Shown here piece after piece: positions 35,304 to 43,922 of a stretch of DNA of 64,000 nucleotides. The notes under the pieces were generated by a model that saw nothing but the letters and a program-made list of their open reading frames with translations, had not been told where the DNA came from and did not search any database. A program made the position numbers and the translations under genes. The stretch is from assembly GCF_004365355.1 (NCBI RefSeq), contig NZ_SODP01000001.1, positions 749,375 through 813,374 of the forward strand, read 5' to 3'. This DNA comes from Kribbella pratensis. Its GTDB lineage: Bacteria > Actinomycetota > Actinomycetes > Propionibacteriales > Kribbellaceae. Each line of letters starts with the position of its first letter. The stretch's first letter is position 1.

Positions 35304-36514
35304 TTGGTCCTCCTCGCAGTGCCGGTGAGGAGGGTGGGCAGCCGCGAGCTCGACCGGCGCATCGACTGCGAGACGCGTCCGATGGTGCGGTCCGTCGGGT
35401 CCGGATCGGTGACGACGATGCCGTCGATGGAGCGGTCGTCGGCCGCGGCGGCAACCGCCAGCCGGGCGAGTTCCTCGGCGGTGACGGTGCCGGCCGACAG
35501 GGCGATGATCGTGTTGGTCGTCGGTTCCGAGCCGACCACGATCGGGTCCTCCCGGTCGACGACGATCAGATGGATGCTCAGCATCGAGTCACCCGACGGT
35601 TCCTGGTGCGAGTCGACCACGATCGAGGTGGAGATGCCGATGGAGTTGGCCAGTTTGGCCAGCTGCGGGCCGAGCGGCAGCGCCTTGTCGTCGCCGGCGA
35701 ACGAGAGGACGGCCAGCGAAACCGGCGCCCGGTCCTTCACGTCCAGGCCGAGGTGGTGCAGCGTCTTGCGCAGCCCCCATGCCTCGACCGCTGTCGGCGA
35801 GTAATGCTCTAGTAGATAGGCCCAGTCCGAGGCGTCGTTCGCCTGGTACGACGAGACCGATGCCAGCACCGGCAGGCCGACCGCGTCGGCGATCTCGTCC
35901 CGCAGCCGCAGCCGGCGGTCGCCGCGCTCCTTGGCCAGTACGCCGATCGATCCGACCACCGCGCCGATCAGGGCGCCGAGAAGTCCGTAGATGCCGAGAT
36001 GAATCGGCACGCTTCCACCGCGTGCGGTTGTCGCCTGCTCCAAGATCCGTGCCCCCGTTTTCTTCCCCAGATCGCCGGGCAGGTTCTGGTCCGTGGTGAC
36101 GAAGACCAGGTAAACCCCGGCAACAGCGTTCGCCAGCGCCATCGACTGGCTGGCCGTCGTACCCTTGGCGTCGATCTTGATGACGTCCTGGGTGACGGCG
36201 GTGACCTTGACCCGGCTGCGGACGACCTCGGTCGACAGCGGCGGGTTCAGGTTCTGCCCGGCGCTCTTCAGCACCGGCTCGCTCTCCGCGATGAACACCT
36301 GCGTGTCGGTGCTCTGCGTGCCGGCGGCCTTCTGCGCGTCGGTCGTCGGCGCGGGCGGCAGCACCACCAGCGAGGTGGCGGTGTGCAGGGGCGGCACGAA
36401 GAACCCGACGGCGACCCCGCCGAACAGGCCTGCCGCCGCTACGGCCGCCACGATCCAGCGATGCCTGCGGATGGCCCGCCAAGACTTCTTGACGTCGAGC
36501 TGCTGTGTGCTCAC
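35300..36514 (-). CDS. Second Wzz-like co-polymerase without a P-loop
   Basis: 404 residues. Membrane helices at about 18-42 (HRWIVAAVAAAGLFGGVAVG) and about 173-194 enclose a short extracytoplasmic domain, and the cytosolic part again has a kinase-like fold without a P-loop (PVSLAVLSFAGDDKALPLGP replaces the expected Walker A segment). It pairs with the next gene like the CapA/CapB-type or Wzc-type partners of other loci. It is the first gene of a minus-strand operon (35300 down to 29198); a promoter with the locus-specific CTGTATCAG element lies just upstream. Confidence 0.82.
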   Translation of the reverse strand: MSTQQLDVKKSWRAIRRHRWIVAAVAAAGLFGGVAVGFFVPPLHTATSLVVLPPAPTTDAQKAAGTQSTDTQVFIAESEPVLKSAGQNLNPPLSTEVVRSRVKVTAVTQDVIKIDAKGTTASQSMALANAVAGVYLVFVTTDQNLPGDLGKKTGARILEQATTARGGSVPIHLGIYGLLGALIGAVVGSIGVLAKERGDRRLRLRDEIADAVGLPVLASVSSYQANDASDWAYLLEHYSPTAVEAWGLRKTLHHLGLDVKDRAPVSLAVLSFAGDDKALPLGPQLAKLANSIGISTSIVVDSHQEPSGDSMLSIHLIVVDREDPIVVGSEPTTNTIIALSAGTVTAEELARLAVAAAADDRSIDGIVVTDPDPTDRTIGRVSQSMRRSSSRLPTLLTGTARRTK

Positions 36515-36540
36515 AGTCCCCTCCAGTCGAACGCCACTTT

Positions 36541-36581
36541 CTGTCGTGTTAATAGAGGGCGTCGGCCAGAGGCTGATACAG
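36541..36581 (-). promoter_or_regulatory. CTGTATCAG promoter module upstream of the Wzz-like operon
   Basis: On the minus strand CTGTATCAG (36581-36573) is followed after 18 bases by TATTAA (36554-36549) and, 26 bases after the first element, by CGACAG (36546-36541). The module ends 27 bases before the Wzz-like start codon. The same element and spacings occur at 45341-45381 (plus strand). I read CTGTATCAG as a -35-type or activator site and TATTAA as the -10. Confidence 0.6.
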
Positions 36582-36601
36582 GTTGATGCTGCGTGATGCA
36601 G

Positions 36602-38551
36602 TTAGGACCGGAATCGGAAGGTGCTTACCGCGGGCTCTTCGGCGGCCAGGTTTCCGGTTCCGACGAGTGTCGTGATCGGGACCTTGCGACCGAATCGCGG
36701 TGAGTACCAGCCCAGCAACGGATCGTCGCCACCGCGGTGCGCTGTCCAGGTCAGTCCAGCCGGCAACTCGACGGTCGCCGAGCCGGTGGACCACTCCAGC
36801 CGTCCGCTCGACCCGTCCAGCTCGACGGACACCTCTGGCCCCAGATGCCAGGCAATACGTACGTCGGACGCCGCATCGAGCCGATCCTCGACCCGCAGTA
36901 CGCCGTGGTCGAGTACTGCGGTCCGCCGGTGCGTGACGGGTGCATCGCCGACCCGGTAGCCATCGTGCTCGGCTTCCCAGGTGTTGGGCGCGTACCGGCG
37001 TACCTTGCCTGTCGCGCCGCGCAGCCAGAGGAACGCTCCGCCCAGGGTGGATTGCTCGGCGCCGGCGACCTCGACGGTGTTGTGGGCGATCGTGGAGCGG
37101 AAGTAGTTCCGCCACTCCTCTTCACCGTGGTAGCAGTACGTGCCCGGGTCGGCCAGGATGTCGACGCCGCCGACGCGGACCTCGAGCGAGAGGGCGTCGG
37201 AGTGCGCATGCGCGGCGATGGAGAGGAAACCGTGCGGACCGGCGTCCGCGCGGCACCAGATCTCCGGACCGGCGTCGTCACTGCGCAGAATCGTCAGACC
37301 GGCGTCCTCGAAGTGATCCGGTCGTACGGCGGGGCGGTCCGGCTGCTGTTTCTCGACCAGCGAGCTGATGATGTACGACGTCGCAGTGGGCGGGCTGTCC
37401 GGCCACCAGGGCGCTGCACCGACAGCCGCCGCGCCGAGCGACAGGAACGCCGACCAGTGGTGGATGTCCGGCGGATCGAGGACCAGCACCATGCCCTCGT
37501 CGTCGTCGCCCTGGCGCGGTGGCCGGAGCGAGGTGTCGACGATTGCTGCGGCAACGTCGACCGTGCGGGTCAGGAGTGCCCAGGTGTGCCGGCTGAGCGG
37601 GTGACCGGACCAGTCTGCCTCCAGGGCGGCGTACAGGCCGAGCTCGGAGACGAAGCGGTGGTAGTCAGTGGCCAGCTCACGGTTCACCCCGGAGGGGAAT
37701 GTGTTGGCGTCGAGTTCCTTCTCCAGCAGGGCTGTCGCGTCCTGGCGCCAGCGGGTGCTCTTGGTGAACCAGGGGAACGCACAGGCGGCGACGAGCTGAC
37801 CGGCGGCCTCGGCGATCACGTGGTTGTTGGCCGAGGACCCGTGGCTCTGGAACGCGGCCAGGTAGCGCTGGTGCCAGTAGATCTGCTGGTGCGCCAGTTC
37901 GTTGTGTTCGAACAGGTCGGTGATGTCCGGCCAGTCGTTCAGCAGCCGGCGGATCCACGTCCAGCTGATCAGACGGATGCCGATCTCGATCCCGCTGGCC
38001 CAGTGCACTCCGGACAGGAACGGGTTCGTACGCCACCAGTCGTTGAGGTGGTCGGCGACGCGTTCGGCGTACCGGTCGTCGTGGGTCAGGAACCAGGCGG
38101 CGGCCAGCTGGGTCAGGTGGTGGTGGCGGGACAGCTCCCACACCTGCTTGATGTTGCCGACCGCTTCCTCGTTGCGGTGGTTCAGCTTGAAGACGTACTG
38201 CGCCGGGTCCGAGCGACGGCCGGTGATCGGGTCGCGGAACCAGTCCGGTTTCGTCAGGTCGGTCCGGTCGACGCCGAGTACTTCGAGGTTGCCGGCCATG
38301 ATCGCGTCGGCCGTCCGGATCACGGCCTTGCGGGCGTCCTCCGGCGCGATGCAGGCGGTGTGCGCCGGGAGCGTCGTACTGAAGGTCAGCTCTTTGCGGA
38401 GGGGCAGGTGGGTTGCCGTGTTCTGCCCGGGCCTGACCTGTTGGTAGGCCCAGGCAGTACGGCGTCCGGTATCGCGAGCGCGCAGGACGAGTTCGGTGGG
38501 GGACATCCGGCGCAGGCGGCGGACGTACCAGCCCAGGGGCTGGCGGCTCAC
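36602..38551 (-). CDS. Heparinase II/III-family protein (alginate-lyase-like)
   Basis: 649 residues. An alpha/alpha-toroid domain occupies about residues 60-380 and a beta-sheet heparinase II/III domain about 400-620, recognised by IAAHAHSDALSLEVRVGG, DILADPGTYCYHGEEEWRNY and FRSTIAHNTVEV. Family members cleave uronic-acid-containing polymers, but the copies found inside polysaccharide loci are usually taken to trim or modify the chain during assembly. No signal peptide is visible, so it may act in the cytosol. It overlaps the bi-domain oxidoreductase gene by 4 bases. Confidence 0.88.
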   Translation of the reverse strand: MSRQPLGWYVRRLRRMSPTELVLRARDTGRRTAWAYQQVRPGQNTATHLPLRKELTFSTTLPAHTACIAPEDARKAVIRTADAIMAGNLEVLGVDRTDLTKPDWFRDPITGRRSDPAQYVFKLNHRNEEAVGNIKQVWELSRHHHLTQLAAAWFLTHDDRYAERVADHLNDWWRTNPFLSGVHWASGIEIGIRLISWTWIRRLLNDWPDITDLFEHNELAHQQIYWHQRYLAAFQSHGSSANNHVIAEAAGQLVAACAFPWFTKSTRWRQDATALLEKELDANTFPSGVNRELATDYHRFVSELGLYAALEADWSGHPLSRHTWALLTRTVDVAAAIVDTSLRPPRQGDDDEGMVLVLDPPDIHHWSAFLSLGAAAVGAAPWWPDSPPTATSYIISSLVEKQQPDRPAVRPDHFEDAGLTILRSDDAGPEIWCRADAGPHGFLSIAAHAHSDALSLEVRVGGVDILADPGTYCYHGEEEWRNYFRSTIAHNTVEVAGAEQSTLGGAFLWLRGATGKVRRYAPNTWEAEHDGYRVGDAPVTHRRTAVLDHGVLRVEDRLDAASDVRIAWHLGPEVSVELDGSSGRLEWSTGSATVELPAGLTWTAHRGGDDPLLGWYSPRFGRKVPITTLVGTGNLAAEEPAVSTFRFRS

Positions 38552-40761
38552 ACCTTCTCCGGTTTACCTGAAGCCAGGCTCCGGTCCACCGCGATGGTGG
38601 CGCGAGTGGTTGCGACGAGTTCGTCGAAGGAGATCGGCATCGGGCCGCCGGACTTCACCGCGGCGACGAACTGTGCCAGCTCGGTCCGCTGGCCCTTGTC
38701 GGTGCTGCGGGTCTTCTTCGTCGACGGCTTGCGGCCGGTCCACACCGAGGCGCTCTGGAAGTTGTCGAGTCGCCCGTTGCGGCCGCCGCCGGTGATGTCG
38801 AGCGTCTCCTTCGGGAAGCGCGAGTTGCCGCCGGCGACGTAGTTGATCGTGCCGACCGAGCCTCCTGCGAACCGGAGCGTGACGATCACGTCGCCGGTGT
38901 CGGGACCGGGTACGGCGTACACCTCGGTCGGGAGGCTGTTCAGCCACCAGGTCAGGGTGTCGATGAAGTGCCCGCCCTCGCCGGCGAACCGGGTGCCTTC
39001 CTTGCCGGCGTCGAGGTACCAGCTGGTGGAGTCGAGCTTGCCGGCGTTGACGAGGTAGCGCAGCGAGAACGCGCCGCCCGGGTCGCCGAAGCGGCCCTTC
39101 AGGTCGGTCAGCAGCGGCGCGAACCGGCGGTTGAACCCGACCATCAGCCGGTCGTTGCCGGTGGCATCGACCGTGGCGACGATCCGGTCCAGCTCCTCGT
39201 CGGTCAGCGCCAGAGGCTTCTCGACGAAGACGGCCTTCCCGGTCTCGAGCGCCCGGCACGCCAGCTCGGCGTGGGAGCTGTGCCGGGTCACCACGAAGAT
39301 CGCGTCGAGGCTGTCGTCGGACAGCACCTCCTGCGCATCCGTCGAAATCTGCTCGAACCCGAACCGCCGCTGAGCATTGGCGGCCGACAACGACTTGTTG
39401 GTCGCCACCCGAGCCAACACCGCATCCTCATCCTTCTGCAAATGCGGCAGAAGCATGCTCGACGCATAGTTCCCAGCCCCGATGAATCCCATCCGAGCGG
39501 CGCCGGCGGGAGCCGGTCGCCCGGCCGGCTCCCGCCGGCGGTTGGTGTCAAGGCCGGAGTCCAGCGCAGCTTCTTCCGCGCCGGTTTCGGCGCGGAGCGC
39601 CGGGGCCGGCGCGTCGTTGGGGTATTCGAAGAGGAAGCCGACGCCGGGGAGGGCGCCTGAGCTCAGCTGTTGGTAGACGTTGGTGGCGTCGGCGATGGGG
39701 AAGGTGTTTGCGATGAGGGAGCCTACGTCGATCTGTTCGCGGGCGATCAGGTCGATGAAGCATTCGAGGTTGCGGCGTTCGGTCCAGCGGACGTAGCCGG
39801 CCGGGTAGTCGATGCCCTGGAGTTCGTACCGGTCGTCGTAGCGGCCGGGGCCGTAGGAGCGCGAGAACCGGACGTCTAGTTCCTTGTCGTAGTACGCGTT
39901 CCAGGGCAGGTCCAGCTTGGTCTTGCCGATGTCGACAACCCGGGCACGGTCGCGTGCCAGCCGGGCAGCCGTCTCGACCGGACCGTTGGAGTGACCGCCC
40001 GCAGCCAGCAGGATGCGGTCGGCGCCCAGCCCGTTCGATGCCTCCAGCAACGACCGTTCCAGCGAAGCGATACCAGCCTCGTCGGGGGAGGAGCACGCGA
40101 GCGCACCGGCCTTCTCCGCCATCCGGCAGCGGTCCGCGACCGTGTCGATGCCGAACACCCGCACCCCGGCCGCGACCAGCAACCGCACCACGAGCTGCCC
40201 GACCAAACCGAGCCCGATCACCACCGCAGTCTCGCCAAGCTGCACCTCAGCCTGCCGCACACCCTGCATCGCGATCGCACCAACCGTCGAGAACGCAGCC
40301 TGCTCAGCCGGCACGCCGTCCGGCACCGGCACGCACAGGTTCAGCGGCACCCAGTTGTACTCCGCATGCAACGCGAACTCGTTCCCCGCCGCGGCAACCA
40401 ACTGCCCGACACTGAACTCCTCCGCACCGGCGCCGACCTCGACAACCACACCGCACAGCGAGTACCCGAGCGGCGTGTACGAGTCGAGCTTGTTCATCAC
40501 CTTCTTGTAGGTGTTCAACGCACCCTGCTGCGCAACGGAGTCCAGCACCTTCCGCACCTGGTCCGGCCGCGCCTTCGCCTTGCCGACCAGCGACAGCTTC
40601 GCTTCGCCGACCTTCATCAGCTCCGTGCCGGTCGAGATCAGCGAGTACAGCGAACGGATCAGCACGCCACCGGGCGCACAGGTGGGCGGAGGCACGTCCA
40701 GCACAGCCAGCTCACCGGACTTGTAGTTCTGTGCAACCTGCTTCATGTCCGTCCTTGCCAA
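38548..40761 (-). CDS. Bi-domain oxidoreductase (zinc-alcohol-dehydrogenase-like plus Gfo/Idh/MocA)
   Basis: 737 residues, a natural fusion. Residues 1 to about 370 form a medium-chain dehydrogenase (VLIRSLYSLISTGTELMKVG, GLGLVGQLVVRLLVAAGVRV). After a variable linker rich in Ala, Pro and Arg, residues from about 420 form a Gfo/Idh/MocA domain with RMGFIGAGNYASSMLLPHL and the catalytic EKPLALT. Such two-domain proteins occur next to heparinase-like genes in polysaccharide loci; they may oxidise and re-reduce a sugar, but the substrate is unknown. Between the asparagine-synthase gene (4 bases away) and the heparinase gene. Confidence 0.9.
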   Translation of the reverse strand: MARTDMKQVAQNYKSGELAVLDVPPPTCAPGGVLIRSLYSLISTGTELMKVGEAKLSLVGKAKARPDQVRKVLDSVAQQGALNTYKKVMNKLDSYTPLGYSLCGVVVEVGAGAEEFSVGQLVAAAGNEFALHAEYNWVPLNLCVPVPDGVPAEQAAFSTVGAIAMQGVRQAEVQLGETAVVIGLGLVGQLVVRLLVAAGVRVFGIDTVADRCRMAEKAGALACSSPDEAGIASLERSLLEASNGLGADRILLAAGGHSNGPVETAARLARDRARVVDIGKTKLDLPWNAYYDKELDVRFSRSYGPGRYDDRYELQGIDYPAGYVRWTERRNLECFIDLIAREQIDVGSLIANTFPIADATNVYQQLSSGALPGVGFLFEYPNDAPAPALRAETGAEEAALDSGLDTNRRREPAGRPAPAGAARMGFIGAGNYASSMLLPHLQKDEDAVLARVATNKSLSAANAQRRFGFEQISTDAQEVLSDDSLDAIFVVTRHSSHAELACRALETGKAVFVEKPLALTDEELDRIVATVDATGNDRLMVGFNRRFAPLLTDLKGRFGDPGGAFSLRYLVNAGKLDSTSWYLDAGKEGTRFAGEGGHFIDTLTWWLNSLPTEVYAVPGPDTGDVIVTLRFAGGSVGTINYVAGGNSRFPKETLDITGGGRNGRLDNFQSASVWTGRKPSTKKTRSTDKGQRTELAQFVAAVKSGGPMPISFDELVATTRATIAVDRSLASGKPEKV

Positions 40762-40765
40762 ATTG

Positions 40766-42685
40766 TCAGAGGGAAGTAATGGTCACGCCCAGCGACCGCA
40801 TGTGGCGGGTCCAGGTCTCCAAGGTCAGCAACTGCCAGATCTGCTTCGAGTAGTCCTCGCGCCCGGCCCGCTCGTCGTCGACGAGCTTCTGTACGGCGGC
40901 CCGCTGCAGGAACCCGCTGCCGACCAGCTCACCGCGCAGCAGCGTGTCGTCGACGAGCTCGCGCAGGTCGTTCCGCACCCAGGCCCGCAGCGGCGCACTG
41001 AACGACGCCTTCGGCCGGTAGATGATCTCTTTCGGCAGCCACGCCTCGGCCGCCTTCTTCAGCGCCAGCTTGCTGACCCGGCGGTGGATCTTCTCGCTGC
41101 CCGGGATCGAGAACGCCGCGCGCGCGACGATCGGGTCCACGAACGGCGTCCGTACTTCGGTCGACGCCGCCATGCTGGACCGGTCCGTGTACGCGAGGTT
41201 CAGCCCCGGCAGGAACATCCGCGAGTCGGCCAGGCACATCCGGTTCACGTGATCGTCGAGCGTGGTGTCGTGGTAGATGTCGGCGTGCTCGGACAGCAGC
41301 TTCCCGACGTACGGTTCCAGGTCCGGGCTCAGCAGCCCGGCGAGCTGGTCCCCGTCGTACATCGTGTAGCTGCGCCGGAACGCCGTCTCCTCGGAGAGGT
41401 TCGCGAACGTCTCGAACCGCTTGGCCCACCGCGCGTACCGCAGTCCGCGCCCGTTCACCGTCACCGGCAAGCGTCGTACGGCGGGCCCGATCACACCGTT
41501 CCGCAGTACGCCGGGAAGCCGCTGGTACTGCGCTCCCATCACGCACGCGAGGTGCTTGCGGTAACCGCCGAACAGCTCGTCGGCGCCCATCCCGGACAGC
41601 AGGACCTTCACGCCGGCGTCGCGTGCGGTGTCGCACATCAGCAGCGTGTTGATCGCGGCCGGGTCGCCGATCGGCTCGTCCAGGATGTCGACAATCCGCG
41701 GAAGCAACTCCACGACATCGGGAGCGATCTCGATCTCGTGCAGGTCGATGCCGAACTGCTGCGCCACCTTGCGCGCGTAGATCGCGTCGTCGGGCATCGC
41801 CTCGAGCTTCTGGTCCTGCGCGCGGAACGTGATCGTGTACGAGTCGACACTCGGATCCATACGCTTCGCCAGCACGGTCACCAAGCTGGAATCCAGCCCG
41901 CCGCTGAGGAACGTGGAGACCGGGACATCTGCGACCATGTGAGCGGCGACCGACTCCTCGATGATCGTGCGCAGGTCGGCCGGCGGACCGGCCGCGGCCT
42001 CGGTGGCGACGTCGGTCACCCGCCAGTACATCTCGTGCCGGCTGCTGCCGTCCGGGCGGAACTCGGCCCACGAACCCGGCGGAAGCTTCTCCACACCGTC
42101 GATCGCGCAACGCTGCTCCGGCAGCCAGTAATAGAGCATCGACGCGATCAACGCCCCGGGCTCGGTCCGCAGCTCGGACCCGACTGCCGTGACAAGTGCC
42201 TTCAGCTCGGACGCGAAGACAACTCCGTCTTGCCGGCGCAGGAAGTACAGCGGCTTGATGCCGAGCGGGTCGCGGGCGAGGTACATGCTGCCGCTGTCCT
42301 CGTCGAGCATCGCGAACGCGAACATGCCCCGGAACCGCTTCAGCGCATCCGGACCCCAGCGGCGCCACGCTTCCAGAACCACCTCGGTGTCGCCGTTGGT
42401 GCGGAAACCGACGCCGGCCTTGGACAGCTCGGCCCGCAGTTCCTTGTAGTTGTAGAGCTCGCCGTTGTAGCAGATGGTCAGCCCGCGCTTGCTGAACGGC
42501 TGGTCGGCCTCCGACGACAGGTCGATGATCGACAACCGGCGGTGCGCGAGGAACGCCCGTACGTCGCCCTCGTCGAACGCGTAGATCCGGTCGGCGTCCG
42601 GACCGCGGTGGGCGATCCGGTTGCTCATCGCCTCGGCGAGGGCAAAACCGTCGTGCTGCTGGTAGCAGCCGGCGATGCCGCACAC
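40766..42685 (-). CDS. asnB: Asparagine-synthase-type amidotransferase (AsnB family)
   Basis: 639 residues. The glutaminase domain begins at the mature N-terminal cysteine, M-CGIAGCYQQ, which fixes the start at GTG 42685; the upstream ATG at 42715 would bury the nucleophile. Further marks are NRIAHRGPD, ICYNGELYNYKELRAEL, and the synthetase P-loop SGGLDSS near residue 261. In polysaccharide loci such enzymes often amidate a sugar acid or an amino-sugar instead of making asparagine; the GDP-mannuronate-forming gene two genes upstream makes a uronic acid a plausible target. The gene starts one base after the preceding stop. Confidence 0.9.
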   Translation of the reverse strand: MCGIAGCYQQHDGFALAEAMSNRIAHRGPDADRIYAFDEGDVRAFLAHRRLSIIDLSSEADQPFSKRGLTICYNGELYNYKELRAELSKAGVGFRTNGDTEVVLEAWRRWGPDALKRFRGMFAFAMLDEDSGSMYLARDPLGIKPLYFLRRQDGVVFASELKALVTAVGSELRTEPGALIASMLYYWLPEQRCAIDGVEKLPPGSWAEFRPDGSSRHEMYWRVTDVATEAAAGPPADLRTIIEESVAAHMVADVPVSTFLSGGLDSSLVTVLAKRMDPSVDSYTITFRAQDQKLEAMPDDAIYARKVAQQFGIDLHEIEIAPDVVELLPRIVDILDEPIGDPAAINTLLMCDTARDAGVKVLLSGMGADELFGGYRKHLACVMGAQYQRLPGVLRNGVIGPAVRRLPVTVNGRGLRYARWAKRFETFANLSEETAFRRSYTMYDGDQLAGLLSPDLEPYVGKLLSEHADIYHDTTLDDHVNRMCLADSRMFLPGLNLAYTDRSSMAASTEVRTPFVDPIVARAAFSIPGSEKIHRRVSKLALKKAAEAWLPKEIIYRPKASFSAPLRAWVRNDLRELVDDTLLRGELVGSGFLQRAAVQKLVDDERAGREDYSKQIWQLLTLETWTRHMRSLGVTITSL

Positions 42686-42686
42686 G

Positions 42687-43922
42687 TCAGGACCCCGTCG
42701 CGCGTGCGACGTCACCGATGTGGCTGACGTGACCGGTCAACGCGTCGTACACCTGCAGGTACGCCTTCTGCTGGTGTTTCCACGCCAGCACCTGCTCGAC
42801 CCGTTCGCGGCCGAACTTGCCCATCCGGCGCCGGCGTACCTCGTCGTCGAGCAGCTCGACGATGGCGTCGCCGTACTGCGCGACGTCGTTCGGCTCGACG
42901 TACACCGCTGCCTCCGCGGCGGAGACCTTGGTCTCGATCAGGTCGAAGGCGACGACGGGAAGCTCGAACGCCATGTACTCCATGGTCTTGTTCATCGTCG
43001 ACACGTCGTTGAGCGGATTCTTCGGGTCGGGGGACAGGCCGATGTCCGCGGTCGACATCACCGCGCGCACGGTCTCGTCCGGCACCCGGCCGGTGAACTC
43101 GATGTAGTCCCTGAGACCGAGGTCGTCCCGCAACGCGACCACCTCGTCGAACGAGTCGCCGCCGCCCATCAGCGTGAACGCGATGTCGGTGCGGCCGAGA
43201 GTGTTGACAATGTGATCCGCAGCGCGGATGACGATGTCGACACCGTCCTGCGGGCCCATCACGCCGATGTACGTGACCAGGAATCGGTGGCCGCGGCGGA
43301 GCGCCTCGTCCGCTGCGGCCGGGTCGCGCTGCAGCTTGTCCGGGTCCGGCCCGGTGCGGACCACGGTCACGTCGTGGTTCGCCTTGCCGCTGCGGGTGAT
43401 CGCGATCCGGCGGTAGGAGTCGTTCGTCGAGGTGACGTGGTCGGCTGTGCGGTGCGTCGTCCGCTCGAGGAACCGCAGTCCCTTGTACGGCAGGCTCTTC
43501 GTGCCGCCGAAGCGGGACTGGAACAGCTCCGGGCACAGGTCGTGGTGGTCGAAGACGAACTTCGTCCCGTCCAGGCGGCGCAGCAGCATCGCGATCGGCC
43601 AGAAGATGTCCGGCGGGTTGCAGGCCTGCATCACCGTGAACTTGCCAGCCTTACGGGCGCGGAAGACCAGCCGCAGCGTCAGCAGGAACGAGTACGCGTA
43701 CTCCCAGACGAAGCTGACCTTGCTGCCGCCCGGTGCGTAGGCCTTGTACTTGTGCACCGTCACGCCGTCGATGACCTGGTACGCCGGGTCGCCCGGCCCC
43801 TTCGGGCAGACCACCGTGACGTCGTACCCGGACGCCACCAGCGCCTGGCACTCCAGCCAGACGCGGCGGTCGAACGGCACCCAGAGGTTCTGGATGATGA
43901 TGAGGACCCGCGGACCGCTCAC
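42687..43922 (-). CDS. GT4-family glycosyltransferase (WbuB-like)
   Basis: 411 residues, GT-B fold. The N-lobe begins VLIIIQNLWVPFDRRVWLEC, a pattern of the WbuB-like group; C-lobe marks are YIGVMGPQDGVDIVIRAAD, LMGGGDSFDEV and NKTMEYMAFELPVVAFDL. It builds the cytosolic repeat unit. The GTG 43922 start overlaps the GDP-mannose dehydrogenase stop by 4 bases. The nucleotide-sugar donor is unknown. Confidence 0.9.
   Translation of the reverse strand: MSGPRVLIIIQNLWVPFDRRVWLECQALVASGYDVTVVCPKGPGDPAYQVIDGVTVHKYKAYAPGGSKVSFVWEYAYSFLLTLRLVFRARKAGKFTVMQACNPPDIFWPIAMLLRRLDGTKFVFDHHDLCPELFQSRFGGTKSLPYKGLRFLERTTHRTADHVTSTNDSYRRIAITRSGKANHDVTVVRTGPDPDKLQRDPAAADEALRRGHRFLVTYIGVMGPQDGVDIVIRAADHIVNTLGRTDIAFTLMGGGDSFDEVVALRDDLGLRDYIEFTGRVPDETVRAVMSTADIGLSPDPKNPLNDVSTMNKTMEYMAFELPVVAFDLIETKVSAAEAAVYVEPNDVAQYGDAIVELLDDEVRRRRMGKFGRERVEQVLAWKHQQKAYLQVYDALTGHVSHIGDVARATGS

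Noticed and set aside
42686..42715. Upstream ATG as start of the asparagine-synthase-like gene
   Set aside because: It would add ten residues before the cysteine that must be N-terminal in an active class II glutaminase; GTG 42685 gives M-CGIAG directly.
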